Notes: generated by a model not told the origin, from the letters alone. Shown: positions 6,423 through 12,815, counted from the stretch's first letter. The stretch is DNA of 12,815 nt from Planctomycetota bacterium (GCA_003670825.1 QWQL01000194.1:1-12815); one strand, 5' to 3'. Program-made: numbers and translations.

Positions 6423-6851
6423 ATGCGTGTACTGGTTTTTGGTCGACGGGTCGTCACGTCGGCCGCGGTGATCGCGATCATGGCCATGACAGGCTGTAAG
6501 TCGATGAACGAGCGGTACATCGCGCTCGAGGTCTGGAAGTACGAGAAGTGCTTCGGCCACCTGCCGCCAGGATTCACGCCCCCGGGTGCCGCGCCGGCAA
6601 TGACCGCAGCCCCGCCGCGGGCCTGCGGTCAGCAACAACCGTGCTGCGACTCCGCCCCGGCTGCGGCCGCGGGCTGCGACTCCTGCGGAGGTAGCGGCAC
6701 GGTGATGGAGGGGGGCATGCCTGCCGGCGTGTCGGTGCCGGTCGGCCCTGGCGGCTCACCCGGTCCCGGCGTGGGCGCCGCCGTGCCAACTCCGGCCGGC
6801 ATCACGGCCGGCAAGCCGGTCGTGATCTCAGACGAAGTCGTGATTCCCTGA
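6423..6851 (+). CDS. Short lipoprotein, Cys/Pro/Gly-rich, function unknown
   Basis: A 142-residue protein not matched to a named family. It opens with a basic n-region and hydrophobic stretch (VVTSAAVIAIMAM) ending at AMTGCKS, a lipoprotein signal peptide with Cys25 as the lipidated residue. A short conserved-looking segment follows, NERYIALEVWKYEKCFGHLPPGF (29–51), then a low-complexity region with five further cysteines in CGQQQPCC and GCDSCGG (68–90) and a Gly/Pro/Val-rich end. The ATG has GGAG eight bases upstream. It probably sits in a membrane facing the periplasm. The clustered cysteines could form disulfides or bind metal, but no standard spacing is recognised. It converges on panB, 16 bp away. 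Confidence 0.75.
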   Translation: MRVLVFGRRVVTSAAVIAIMAMTGCKSMNERYIALEVWKYEKCFGHLPPGFTPPGAAPAMTAAPPRACGQQQPCCDSAPAAAAGCDSCGGSGTVMEGGMPAGVSVPVGPGGSPGPGVGAAVPTPAGITAGKPVVISDEVVIP

Positions 6852-6867
6852 TCGACCGCCGCCGGGA

Positions 6868-7677
6868 TCATCCCAACGTCTCGTCGGGTCCCGGAAAATC
6901 GCGGCGCTCGACGTCGGCTCGCCACCGGGCAAGCGCCGAGCCGATCGTACCCCGCACATCGGCGTAGGCCCGCACAAACCTCGGCACACGGTCGGGCGAG
7001 AGCCCAACGAGGTCGTGCATCACGAGGACCTGACCGCTGCAGTCGGGGCCCGCGCCGATGCCGATCGTGGGCACGGGGAGCGCCGCGGTGATTGTCGCTG
7101 CGGCGGCCCGAGGAATACACTCGAGCACGACCGCAAACGCGCCTGCCTCGGCCGCTGCCCGGGCATCGGTCATGAGCTGTTCCTCGTCCCGCTGCATCCG
7201 ATAGCCGCCGAGCTGATGCACCGCCTGTGGCCGGAGGCCCACGTGGGCCATCACCGGAATGCCCGCGGCCACGATCCCCGCCACCACGTCGGCCTGACCG
7301 GCAGTACCCTCCAGTTTCACGGCCTGGCAGCCGGTTTCCTTGAGGATGCGGGCACACGCCTCCACCGCCGTCCGCACGCCGAGGTGCTGGAACGGAAACG
7401 GCAGGTCGACCACCACCATGGACCGCGTTACCGCCCGGGCCACGATCTCGCCGTGGTAGATCATCTGCTCGAGCGTGGCGGGAATCGTCGACGAGCGACC
7501 GGCGACCACCATCGCCACGCTGTCGCCCACCAACACGCAATCGACGCCAGACTCGTCCGCCAACCGGCCGGTCGGCCAATCGTAGGCCGTCACCATCGTG
7601 AGCGGCCGACCCTCCGCTCGGGCGGCAGCCAGATCGAGCACCGTGACCCGGCGGGGCGGGCGTGGAGTGGGCGTCAT
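6868..7677 (-). CDS. panB: 3-methyl-2-oxobutanoate hydroxymethyltransferase PanB
   Basis: Transfers a hydroxymethyl group from 5,10-methylene-THF to 2-oxoisovalerate, giving ketopantoate, the first committed step to pantothenate and CoA; a decameric metal-dependent TIM barrel. The 269-residue product has the usual length. Motifs: MVTAYDWPTGRLAD (28–41), VLVGDSVAMVVAG (48–60, metal ligand Asp52), VVVDLPF (88–94, Asp91), AVKLEG (119–124), VMAHVGLRPQ (142–151), VVLECIP (183–189, catalytic Glu186) and IGIGAGPDCSGQVLVMHD (205–222). The ATG at 7677 was chosen since conserved sequence starts soon after; the frame is open 33 codons further upstream without family similarity. Its start overlaps the stop of a possible small ORF (ATGA). 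No panC or panD is nearby. Confidence 0.96.
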   Translation of the reverse strand: MTPTPRPPRRVTVLDLAAARAEGRPLTMVTAYDWPTGRLADESGVDCVLVGDSVAMVVAGRSSTIPATLEQMIYHGEIVARAVTRSMVVVDLPFPFQHLGVRTAVEACARILKETGCQAVKLEGTAGQADVVAGIVAAGIPVMAHVGLRPQAVHQLGGYRMQRDEEQLMTDARAAAEAGAFAVVLECIPRAAAATITAALPVPTIGIGAGPDCSGQVLVMHDLVGLSPDRVPRFVRAYADVRGTIGSALARWRADVERRDFPGPDETLG

Positions 7678-7808
7678 GAAAGGACCGTGAAAAAGTCGGT
7701 GAGATCGCCTTCGCTTGGTGGTTCGGCACGCCCCACCCGGATCGGCAGCCCCACCACGAGCGTCCGATGCTTGCACAACGGCGAGAGGATGATGCGGCTT
7801 TCGTCCAC
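7674..7808 (-). CDS. Possible 44-residue ORF coupled to panB
   Basis: A frame starting with GTG at 7808 and ending in TGA within the panB start as ATGA, the classic coupling overlap. GGGTGG lies seven bases before the GTG. The predicted peptide (VDESRIILSPLCKHRTLVVG... ending LTDFFTVLS) has a balanced, protein-like composition and mostly G or C third positions, unlike a random G+C-rich frame full of Arg and Pro. The frame remains open upstream to an ATG at 7949, so the start is uncertain. I do not recognise a family. It may be a real small gene, a remnant, or a coupling leader peptide, or it may be chance. Confidence 0.33.
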   Translation of the reverse strand: MDESRIILSPLCKHRTLVVGLPIRVGRAEPPSEGDLTDFFTVLS

Positions 7809-8059
7809 GGGTGAGCCACCCAGGTGTCGGCGGGGCTGCTCAGCCACCAGACCGGGAGGACGGGAGAAAGCCCCGTTCCTGCGGAGTCTACACCGGGTTG
7901 CCGCCGCTCCAATCACCCCTACCCACCCTCCCCAGAAATCCCGGTCCACCCAGAGGGTGACCTTGCGGCGGCATCGGCCGCCCCTATAATCGCGGGGCTC
8001 CCGGTGGATGCGTCTTGGCCGCTGTTTCGGTGGTTTTGTCGTGTTCCCGGCTGTCGCCC
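7678..8059. other. Divergent intergenic region panB / tRNA-Gly
   Basis: This 382-bp gap holds the possible small ORF at its left side and the tRNA promoter at its right. Between about 7810 and 7960 I see no convincing gene and no strong repeat; the sequence is C-rich on the plus strand near 7900–7955 (runs such as CCCCTACCCACCCTCCCC). Confidence 0.5.
7963..7990 (+). promoter_or_regulatory. Sigma-70-like promoter for tRNA-Gly / tig / clpP cluster
   Basis: TTGCGG (7963–7968), 16-bp spacer, perfect TATAAT (7985–7990), followed by CGCGGGGCTC. The predicted start near 7997 lies about 63 nt before the tRNA. The spacer length and the GGGGCTC behind the -10 box repeat what is seen at the rpsP promoter. 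It is the only strong promoter upstream of tig, so tRNA and tig may share a transcript. Confidence 0.62.
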
Positions 8060-8132
8060 GCGGGTGTAGCTCAGTTGGTAGAGCACCACGTTGCCAACGT
8101 GGTTGTCGTGGGTTCGAATCCCATCACCCGCT
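8060..8132 (+). tRNA. tRNA-Gly (anticodon GCC)
   Basis: A full 73-nt cloverleaf: acceptor GCGGGTG pairing with CACCCGC, D arm GCTC/GAGC, anticodon stem CCACG/CGTGG with loop TTGCCAA (anticodon GCC, reading GGC/GGU), 5-nt variable loop, and T arm GTGGG-TTCGAAT-CCCAT with one G·U closing pair. The discriminator base is T, as usual for bacterial glycine tRNAs. CCA is not encoded and must be added enzymatically. It lies downstream of a strong promoter and 157 nt before tig. Confidence 0.97.
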
Positions 8133-8158
8133 TCGTCCCGTGTGTCGGCGCGTGTCGC

Positions 8159-8185
8159 TGGGTGTTCGTTTGCAACGAGCACCCA
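8159..8185 (+). terminator. Strong 12-bp hairpin between tRNA-Gly and tig
   Basis: TGGGTGTTCGTT (8159–8170), loop TGC, AACGAGCACCCA (8174–8185): twelve pairs including one G·U. It begins 27 nt after the tRNA. No T-tract follows, so it could be a processing or stability element, or a partial terminator that lets some polymerase continue into tig. A second, weaker stem CTCTC...GAGAG (8227–8256) followed by TTTC lies 34 nt before tig. Confidence 0.4.
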
Positions 8186-8289
8186 CTGCACGGTTCCGAT
8201 GGCGTCACCTCCTGCCCGTTGAACCGCTCTCCCCCGGGATGTCTCGTGGGCGAGAGTTTCAGCTTCTAGACCCCGCTCCGGAACCGTTC

Positions 8290-9795
8290 ATGTCAGCGTC
8301 TGACGTATCCCCTACCGCCACTCCAGATTCCATCGCCACGGCGGAGGGCCCTGACGGGCTCCCGAAGTCGCTGAGCCTCGAGGTTGCGGTCGACACTGTC
8401 TCCACCTGCCAACGGCGGGTGAAGGTGACGATCCCGCGGCAGGACATCGACCGCTACCGCGACGAGGCGATCGGTGAACTCATGCCCTCGGCGCTCCTGC
8501 CGGGCTTCCGTCCGGGCCGTGCCCCACGGCGGCTGGTGAGCAGTCGCTTCAAGACAGAACTCTCCGATCAGATCCGCTCGAAACTGCTGACCGATGCCAT
8601 GACCCAGGTCTCGGAACAGCAGAAACTGTCGCCGATCAGCGAGCCCGATCTCGATGCCAACGCGGTGCTGCTCCCCGACGACGGTCCGATGACGTTTGAG
8701 TTTTCGATCGAGGTCCGACCGGAGTTCGATCTGCCCACCTGGAAGGGTCTGGCGATCTCCCGGCCAGCCCGCGAGATTACCGAGGCCGACGTCGACGAGG
8801 CACTCGCCGGCCACCTTCGCGAACGGGCCCGCTTCGTGCCGCACGACGGTTCTCCCACGACCGGTGACCTGATCGTCGCCAGCCTGATCTTCAAAGACGG
8901 CGACCGCGTGCTGTCGCAGGCCGACGAGGCCGAGATCATCGTTCGCGACAAGCTCTCGTTTGCTGATGCCGAACTGCCCGGATTTGCAGCGCTCGTGGCC
9001 ACGTCCAAGCCCGGCACGACGGTCACGGTAACGATCAGGTTGTCGGATGAGGCCGCCGTCGAGGACGTCCGTGGCAAGGACGTGACGATGGAACTCAAGG
9101 TGCTGGACGTGAAACGGCTGGAACTCCCCGAGATGACTTCCACGCTGCTGGAAGAGCTCGGTGGCTTCGATTCGGCTGATGCCCTGCGGGCAGCCATCCG
9201 CAAGCAACTCGAAGGGCAGCTCGAATGGCACCGCCGCCGCCAGGTGCGGCAGCAGATGGCCAGTGCGCTGACGGCCTCGGCCTCGTGGGATCTGCCCCCG
9301 TCGCTGCTCCGGCGGCAGGCCCAACGGGAACTCGAGCGGGCCATCCTCGAACTCCGCCGCAGCGGCTTCGATGACGACTCGATCCGGCGGTACGTCAACG
9401 AACTCAGGCAGAGCGTGATGGCCAGCACGGCCCGGGCGCTCAAGGAGCACTTCATTCTCGAGCGGATTGCCGAGAACGAGGGGATCGCCGACACGCCGGG
9501 CGATTACGACGAAGAGATCCGCGCCGTCGCGGCTCAGTCGGGCGAGTCGCCTCGCCGCGTGCGGGCCAGCCTCGAGCGTCGCGGCCTGATGGACGTGCTC
9601 CGCAACCAGATCATCGAGCGGAAGACCGTCGACCTGATCACCTCGCATGCGTCTTTCAAAGACACGCCCTTCGAGTTCGCCCGGCCTGATTCCGAAGCGA
9701 TCGATCATGCGGTCTGCGGCGTCGTCGTGGGCGAGGAGGAGATTCCGGTCGCCACGCAGGCCGAGGCGCTGGCCCGCCCCGGCACCCGCGGCTGA
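8290..9795 (+). CDS. tig: Trigger factor (ribosome-bound chaperone)
   Basis: Nascent-chain chaperone that docks on ribosomal protein uL23 at the exit tunnel. The 501-residue product is longer than the approximately 430 of E. coli because of an N-terminal lead of about 26 residues and a C-terminal tail of about 40. The ribosome-binding N domain holds the signature LLPGFRPGRAPRRLV (69–83), corresponding to GFRxGxxP. A middle FKBP-like PPIase domain follows (about residues 190–275: TTGDLIVASLIFKDG, then GKDVTMELKVLDVKRLELPE at its end), then the helical C-terminal domain. The ATG at 8290 was chosen because the longer open frame would run through the tRNA. The ribosome binding site is weak (GGA, seven bases before). 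clpP1 follows after 53 nt, the common tig–clpP order. Confidence 0.95.
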   Translation: MSASDVSPTATPDSIATAEGPDGLPKSLSLEVAVDTVSTCQRRVKVTIPRQDIDRYRDEAIGELMPSALLPGFRPGRAPRRLVSSRFKTELSDQIRSKLLTDAMTQVSEQQKLSPISEPDLDANAVLLPDDGPMTFEFSIEVRPEFDLPTWKGLAISRPAREITEADVDEALAGHLRERARFVPHDGSPTTGDLIVASLIFKDGDRVLSQADEAEIIVRDKLSFADAELPGFAALVATSKPGTTVTVTIRLSDEAAVEDVRGKDVTMELKVLDVKRLELPEMTSTLLEELGGFDSADALRAAIRKQLEGQLEWHRRRQVRQQMASALTASASWDLPPSLLRRQAQRELERAILELRRSGFDDDSIRRYVNELRQSVMASTARALKEHFILERIAENEGIADTPGDYDEEIRAVAAQSGESPRRVRASLERRGLMDVLRNQIIERKTVDLITSHASFKDTPFEFARPDSEAIDHAVCGVVVGEEEIPVATQAEALARPGTRG

Positions 9796-9848
9796 CGGTT
9801 CCGTTGACGATCCCGGTCATTCATCCCGATCACCCCACGACGAAGCCC

Positions 9849-10505
9849 ATGCCACGCCACGCCACGCCCCTGACGCAGTCCGCTTCGAACGTGTACGACG
9901 CCGCGGCCTCGAGTGCCCACCGCGATTACCAGCGGCAACGGCAGATGACGCTTGGCGACCTGCTGCTCGAAAATCGGATCATCCTGCTGCAGGGAGAGAT
10001 CTTCGACGGCAACGCCAACGAACTGGTGATGAAGCTGCTCTATCTGCAGAGCGAGAACCGCCGGAAAGACATCCACTTCTACATCAACTCCCCCGGCGGT
10101 AGCGTGACGGCGACGATGGCGATCTACGACACCATGCAGATCCTCTCGTGCCCGGTCGCCACCTACTGCGTTGGCCTGGCCGCCAGCGGCGGCGCGGTGC
10201 TGCTCGCCGGAGGTGCCAAGGGCAAGCGGTTCGTGCTCCCGCATGCCAAGGTGATGATCCACCAGCCCTACGGCCAGGTCGGCGGCCAGGTGAGCGACAT
10301 CGAAATCCAGGCCGATGAGATCATCAAGACGCGTGCGGTGCTCAACGAGATCCTCGCCGCCCACACGGGCCAGCCGATCGACCGAATCGAAAAGGACACC
10401 GATCGAGACCGCTACCTCTCGGCGATCGAGGCCAAGGCCTACGGCCTCGTCGACGAGGTGCTGACCAAGCCGCCGGTGGCCGCCGAGGATCAGGAAAAAG
10501 ACTGA
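9849..10505 (+). CDS. clpP1: ClpP-family serine protease, divergent first paralogue
   Basis: Subunit of the ATP-dependent Clp peptidase barrel. The 218-residue product keeps the triad: Ser113 in GLAASGGAV, His138 in KVMIHQP and Asp187 in DTDRDRYLS, with spacings of 25 and 49 as in E. coli ClpP. Differences from canonical ClpP: the residue after the nucleophile is Gly instead of Met, and the N terminus lacks the P-x-V-x-E...ERxxDIYSRLL block that forms the axial loops and has RDYQRQRQMTLGDLLLENRI (25–44) in its place. A TTG start at 9804 is also possible; the ATG at 9849 was preferred, though its ribosome binding site is weak. It is followed 31 nt later by clpP2, which suggests a mixed two-ring protease. 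Confidence 0.93.
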   Translation: MPRHATPLTQSASNVYDAAASSAHRDYQRQRQMTLGDLLLENRIILLQGEIFDGNANELVMKLLYLQSENRRKDIHFYINSPGGSVTATMAIYDTMQILSCPVATYCVGLAASGGAVLLAGGAKGKRFVLPHAKVMIHQPYGQVGGQVSDIEIQADEIIKTRAVLNEILAAHTGQPIDRIEKDTDRDRYLSAIEAKAYGLVDEVLTKPPVAAEDQEKD

Positions 10506-10536
10506 CCGCCGCCGCACGCCCCCCGGAAACAAAGCC

Positions 10537-11139
10537 ATGCCCCTGATCCCTTACGTCATCGAGAAGAGCGGCCGCGAAGAGCGGGCGATGGATATCTATA
10601 GCCGGCTGCTCAAGGACCGCATCGTGTTCTTGGGCACGCAGGTCAACGACGAGGTTGCCAACGCGATCGTCGCCCAGCTGCTCTTCCTGCAGTCAGACGA
10701 TCCCAAGAGTGACATCCACCTCTATATCAACTCCCCCGGTGGCAGCGTGACGGCGGGCCTGGCGATCTACGACACCATGCAGTTTGTCACCTGCGACGTG
10801 GCCACCTACTGCATCGGGCAGGCAGCGTCGATGGGAGCCGTGCTGCTCGCAGCGGGTGCTCCCGGCAAGCGGCGGGCCCTGCCGAACTCCCGAATCATGA
10901 TCCACCAGCCGCTGGCCGGCATGGAGGGAACGGCGGAGGAGATCATGATCCACGCCAAGGAGTTCAAGAACATCAAGCACAAGCTCAACGGCATCCTGCT
11001 CAAACACACCGGGCATCCCCTGGAGAAGATCGAGCAAGATACCGATCGCGACCGGTTCATGTCGGCGCAGGAAGCGCGAGACTACCGGTTGATCGACGAG
11101 GTGATCGATCGGATGCCAGCCACCAAGGCCGTCGTCTGA
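10537..11139 (+). CDS. clpP2: ATP-dependent Clp protease proteolytic subunit ClpP (canonical)
   Basis: A 200-residue ClpP with all standard features: PYVIEKSGREERAMDIYSRL (5–24) forming the axial-loop region, YINSPGGSVTAGLAIYDTMQ (63–82), the nucleophile Ser98 in GQAASMGAVLL, His123 in RIMIHQPLAG and Asp172 in DTDRDRFMSA. It should form heptameric rings that degrade proteins fed by ClpX or ClpA/C; no ATPase gene lies in the window, where many bacteria have clpX next. The start at 10537 is set by similarity. It is last in the tig–clpP1–clpP2 string; the next gene is a lipoprotein after 137 nt with its own strong ribosome binding site. Confidence 0.97.
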   Translation: MPLIPYVIEKSGREERAMDIYSRLLKDRIVFLGTQVNDEVANAIVAQLLFLQSDDPKSDIHLYINSPGGSVTAGLAIYDTMQFVTCDVATYCIGQAASMGAVLLAAGAPGKRRALPNSRIMIHQPLAGMEGTAEEIMIHAKEFKNIKHKLNGILLKHTGHPLEKIEQDTDRDRFMSAQEARDYRLIDEVIDRMPATKAVV

Positions 11140-11276
11140 GAATCCCAGACACAGGGATCAAGGCTAGGGTCCGCGGTTGATCAGGAGGATCACGTACCGG
11201 ATTCGGATCGAACGGGAGAGCAGGGCTGCGACGGCCGGATGGTCGTCTCGCCTCACCAGCGCAAGGAGGCGCTTCA

Positions 11277-12191
11277 ATGCTGTCACAGAAACTATTCGGC
11301 CTTCGCTGGGCCGGCCTGGTGCTCGGATGCTGCCTTGCCGGAGCGGGCTGCAAGAGCGACCTAAACCAGCAGCTTCTGGAGCGGGAACTCCGCTATCAGG
11401 AGGACCAGATCTATCAGCTCCAAGACGACCTGCAAGACAAGTGCCTCCGCCTCGATTCGCTGTCTGGCGAGAACACCAGCCTGCGGCGGCAACTCGGCGT
11501 CTCCGACGACGCGCCGGTCAGTCGGCCGCGCGGCGGTCGCCCGCAACCGGGGTCTGCACCAGTGTCGGTGCCGCCGTCGCTGCAGATCCCTGAGGCGATC
11601 CGCGGCCCGGCAGCGGGAGGCGGCGGCCTGGCTCCCCCGGCACTCGACAATATCCCACCGCTGCCGGTGAAGCCCTCGTCGTCATCGGCCCCCGAGCCGA
11701 CGCCGCTGTCGCTGCCCGAGCCGGCCGACGCCGTGGCCATTCCCATCGCGCCCTCGACACCTGCGGCTGACTTGTCGTCCCTCCCCTTGCCCGTGGCCTA
11801 TGACCAGCCGCTTGCCGAAGGCCGGCCCGTGCGGCTGGTGATCAATGCCGCGGCGACCGCCTGCTTCGACGACAACGGCGACGGCTTGAGCGACGGCGTT
11901 GCGGTGACGTTTGAACCCCGTGATGCAGAGGAAAAACTCGTGCCCGCAGAGGGATCGGTCTCGATCGCCCTCTACGACGTGGCCGCCGCCGAGGCCCCCA
12001 TCGCCACCTGGACGATTCCCAGTAGCCAGGCGGTGACCCACTTCCGCCGCACGACGCGGCTGCGGGGCATGCACTTTCCGCTCCGCTGGACCGGCGTGCC
12101 GCCGACGGGCGACTACGTCCGCGTGGTCGTCAGCCTGACCGGCCCAGACGGCACATCGCTCGAGACCGACGCCACGATCCCGTCGCGGTAG
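11277..12191 (+). CDS. Lipoprotein with coiled coil and DxNxDGxxD loop, function unknown
   Basis: A 304-residue secreted protein of no family I can name. The signal peptide (hydrophobic 11–23) ends at AGAGCKS, with Cys25 the likely lipidated residue, though Gly at -3 is unusual; Cys18 after VLG is an alternative. Residues about 29–74 form a Leu/Gln/Asp-rich heptad helix (LLERELRYQEDQIYQLQDDL), probably a coiled coil. A Pro/Ser/Ala-rich linker (about 76–175) leads to a β-rich C-terminal domain (184–304) that contains DDNGDGLSDG (198–207), a calcium-loop pattern of the DxNxDGxxD type. AGGAGG lies seven bases before the ATG, the best ribosome binding site in the window. The layout suggests a membrane-anchored oligomeric stalk with an exposed domain. 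Confidence 0.82.
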   Translation: MLSQKLFGLRWAGLVLGCCLAGAGCKSDLNQQLLERELRYQEDQIYQLQDDLQDKCLRLDSLSGENTSLRRQLGVSDDAPVSRPRGGRPQPGSAPVSVPPSLQIPEAIRGPAAGGGGLAPPALDNIPPLPVKPSSSSAPEPTPLSLPEPADAVAIPIAPSTPAADLSSLPLPVAYDQPLAEGRPVRLVINAAATACFDDNGDGLSDGVAVTFEPRDAEEKLVPAEGSVSIALYDVAAAEAPIATWTIPSSQAVTHFRRTTRLRGMHFPLRWTGVPPTGDYVRVVVSLTGPDGTSLETDATIPSR

Positions 12192-12215
12192 GGAGAGCGC
12201 TGTGACGCCTCGCTG

Positions 12216-12272
12216 GGCGGGCTGTCGCAGGGTTCGGCGGGCTGTCGCGGGGTGCTGCCACCGCCGCGGTGG
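12216..12272. repeat. 20-bp tandem repeat plus hairpin in convergent gap
   Basis: Two adjacent 20-base units (12216–12235 and 12236–12255, 18 of 20 identical, starting GGCGGGCTGTCGC) are followed by the perfect stem CCACCG-CCG-CGGTGG (12258–12272). They lie between the stop codons of the lipoprotein and the DUF3467-like gene. The stem may end transcripts from both sides, but no T-tract is present. Confidence 0.5.
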
Positions 12273-12280
12273 TGAGCCCG

Positions 12281-12815
12281 TCACCCCATCCGCAGCGACC
12301 GCTTCAGCGATTCGAGCAGGGCTGGGGCACGCGGGGCGGCCATGTAGACGCGGGCGTTGACGATTGACCGAGGAAAGCACCGATTGATGAAATCGAAGTG
12401 AAACTCGCTGCCCGTGTGGGAGATCGTGACCGTGTTGGCATACGCCCCGCCCAGCACGTCGTCAGTCGCTTTGAGTTGGTCGTAGGCATCCGCGATCGGT
12501 GGCGGGTGCGCGGCTGACGATGCCGACCGGCTGGCCTCGTCACGATCCGCTTTGGCGGCGGCACCGACCCCCTCGCCACGCGGGCCGGCGGTGGAAGCCT
12601 CCAACGCCTCCCGGGGCGTGCCGGCCGATCCCGGCGGCGGAACGGGCTCCGGTTCCTTCGGCTGGCGACCGAACGTCGCCTCATAGATGCCCAGGTTCAC
12701 CCGCAGGGCCTCCGCAAACTGGATCGCCACCGCCGGCGGCATCACCACCCGAATCCCGATTCGCCGCGGATTCGCCACTCCCTGGATGAAATCGACCATT
12801 ACCTCCGTCGGGCTC
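12281..12815 (-). CDS. Protein with two DUF3467-like units, 5' part beyond window
   Basis: The frame is open to the window edge, so the start is missing; 177 complete codons are visible. The first visible part, SPTEVMVDFIQGVAN, then RIGIRVVMPPAVAIQFAEAL and YEATFG, matches the later half of DUF3467 (…SPxEFxxDFxQ…RVVMSPxHAKxLxxALxxNxxxYExxFG). After a low-complexity Pro/Ala/Glu linker a second unit follows: AYANTVTISHTGSEFHFDFIN, then NARVYMAAPRAPALLESLKRSL. So one polypeptide carries two diverged copies; single-domain proteins of about 100 residues are the usual form. There is no known function for DUF3467. An internal ATG (12799) would cut the first unit and is not the real start. The gene converges on the lipoprotein gene. 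Confidence 0.75.
   Translation of the reverse strand, partial: SPTEVMVDFIQGVANPRRIGIRVVMPPAVAIQFAEALRVNLGIYEATFGRQPKEPEPVPPPGSAGTPREALEASTAGPRGEGVGAAAKADRDEASRSASSAAHPPPIADAYDQLKATDDVLGGAYANTVTISHTGSEFHFDFINRCFPRSIVNARVYMAAPRAPALLESLKRSLRMG

Noticed and set aside
6629..7912. 427-residue minus-strand frame spanning panB and the lipoprotein gene
   Set aside because: It is another frame of the real panB gene, Arg/Gly/Ser-rich with no family resemblance.
8293..9708. 471-residue open frame on the minus strand opposite trigger factor
   Set aside because: It is fully antisense to tig, has no recognisable motif, and such frames are expected opposite G+C-rich genes with few A/T third positions.
9804..9848. 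TTG start for clpP1, 15 codons upstream of the chosen ATG
   Set aside because: It has no better ribosome binding site, and the added residues (TIPVIHPDHPTTKP) do not look like ClpP; it remains possible.
9705..10538. 277-residue minus-strand frame opposite clpP1
   Set aside because: It is the antisense mirror of a certain gene; the composition is typical of shadow frames.
11172..11195. TGATC-AGGAG-GATCA palindrome upstream of the 11277 lipoprotein gene
   Set aside because: It has a 5-bp arm only and contains an AGGAGG without a start codon at proper distance; too weak to call an operator.
1..12815. CRISPR array, prophage, transposase or defence system
   Set aside because: No evenly spaced short repeats, integrase, transposase or defence-domain motif was seen in any frame; the 159-bp repeat has only two copies and no inverted ends.

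Overview
The window is a G+C-rich, chromosomal, mostly housekeeping segment, read here as coming from a planctomycete, probably a member of the Pirellulales. The reasons are indirect: the trigger factor / clpP / clpP cluster beside small 'GCKS' lipoproteins, an rpsP–trmD–rplS string without rimM, an alanine-rich tail on ribosomal protein S16, many short orphan lipoproteins, and gene-poor spacing between short operons. No mobile element, integrase, CRISPR array or prophage gene was seen.

Layout. (1) 1–963: 3' part of ffh (SRP54), cut by the window start. (2) 964–1238: convergent gap filled by an imperfect direct repeat with a period of 159 bp. (3) 2514–1239, minus strand: a short P-II-like protein, then a 160-nt leader with two hairpins, then thiD (HMP-P kinase). 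(4) 2515–2852: divergent regulatory gap with a good promoter for the next operon. (5) 2853–4946, plus strand: rpsP, trmD, rplS and yraN, packed as an operon with a 4-base trmD/rplS overlap. (6) 6041–4977, minus: an App1-type HAD phosphatase. (7) 6103–6192, plus: a 29-residue, extremely basic protein with a good ribosome binding site, easily missed by gene callers. (8) 6423–6851, plus: a short Cys/Pro/Gly-rich lipoprotein. (9) 7677–6868, minus: panB, possibly preceded by a translationally coupled 44-codon ORF. (10) 7963–11139, plus: a sigma-70-like promoter, tRNA-Gly(GCC), tig, clpP1 and clpP2. (11) 11277–12191, plus: a lipoprotein with coiled coil, Pro-rich linker and a C-terminal domain holding a DxNxDGxxD loop. 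(12) 12815–12281, minus: the C-terminal part of a protein with two DUF3467-like units, running off the window end.

How the genes fit together. Most of the window serves protein synthesis and quality control: membrane targeting (Ffh), ribosomal proteins and a tRNA methylase (S16, TrmD, L19), a glycine tRNA, a nascent-chain chaperone (trigger factor) and two ClpP protease subunits directly downstream of it. Two vitamin steps are present: thiamine (ThiD) and pantothenate (PanB). The two clearest promoters lie before rpsP and before the tRNA-Gly/tig/clpP cluster; both have a G+C-rich stretch after the -10 box, which would suit growth-rate or stringent control.

The points most worth a second look are the 29-residue basic protein, the repeat pair between ffh and thiD, the hairpin leader of thiD, the hairpin between tRNA-Gly and tig, the divergent first ClpP, and the duplicated DUF3467-like protein. 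Function calls for conserved enzymes are secure; everything about regulation is inference from sequence alone.
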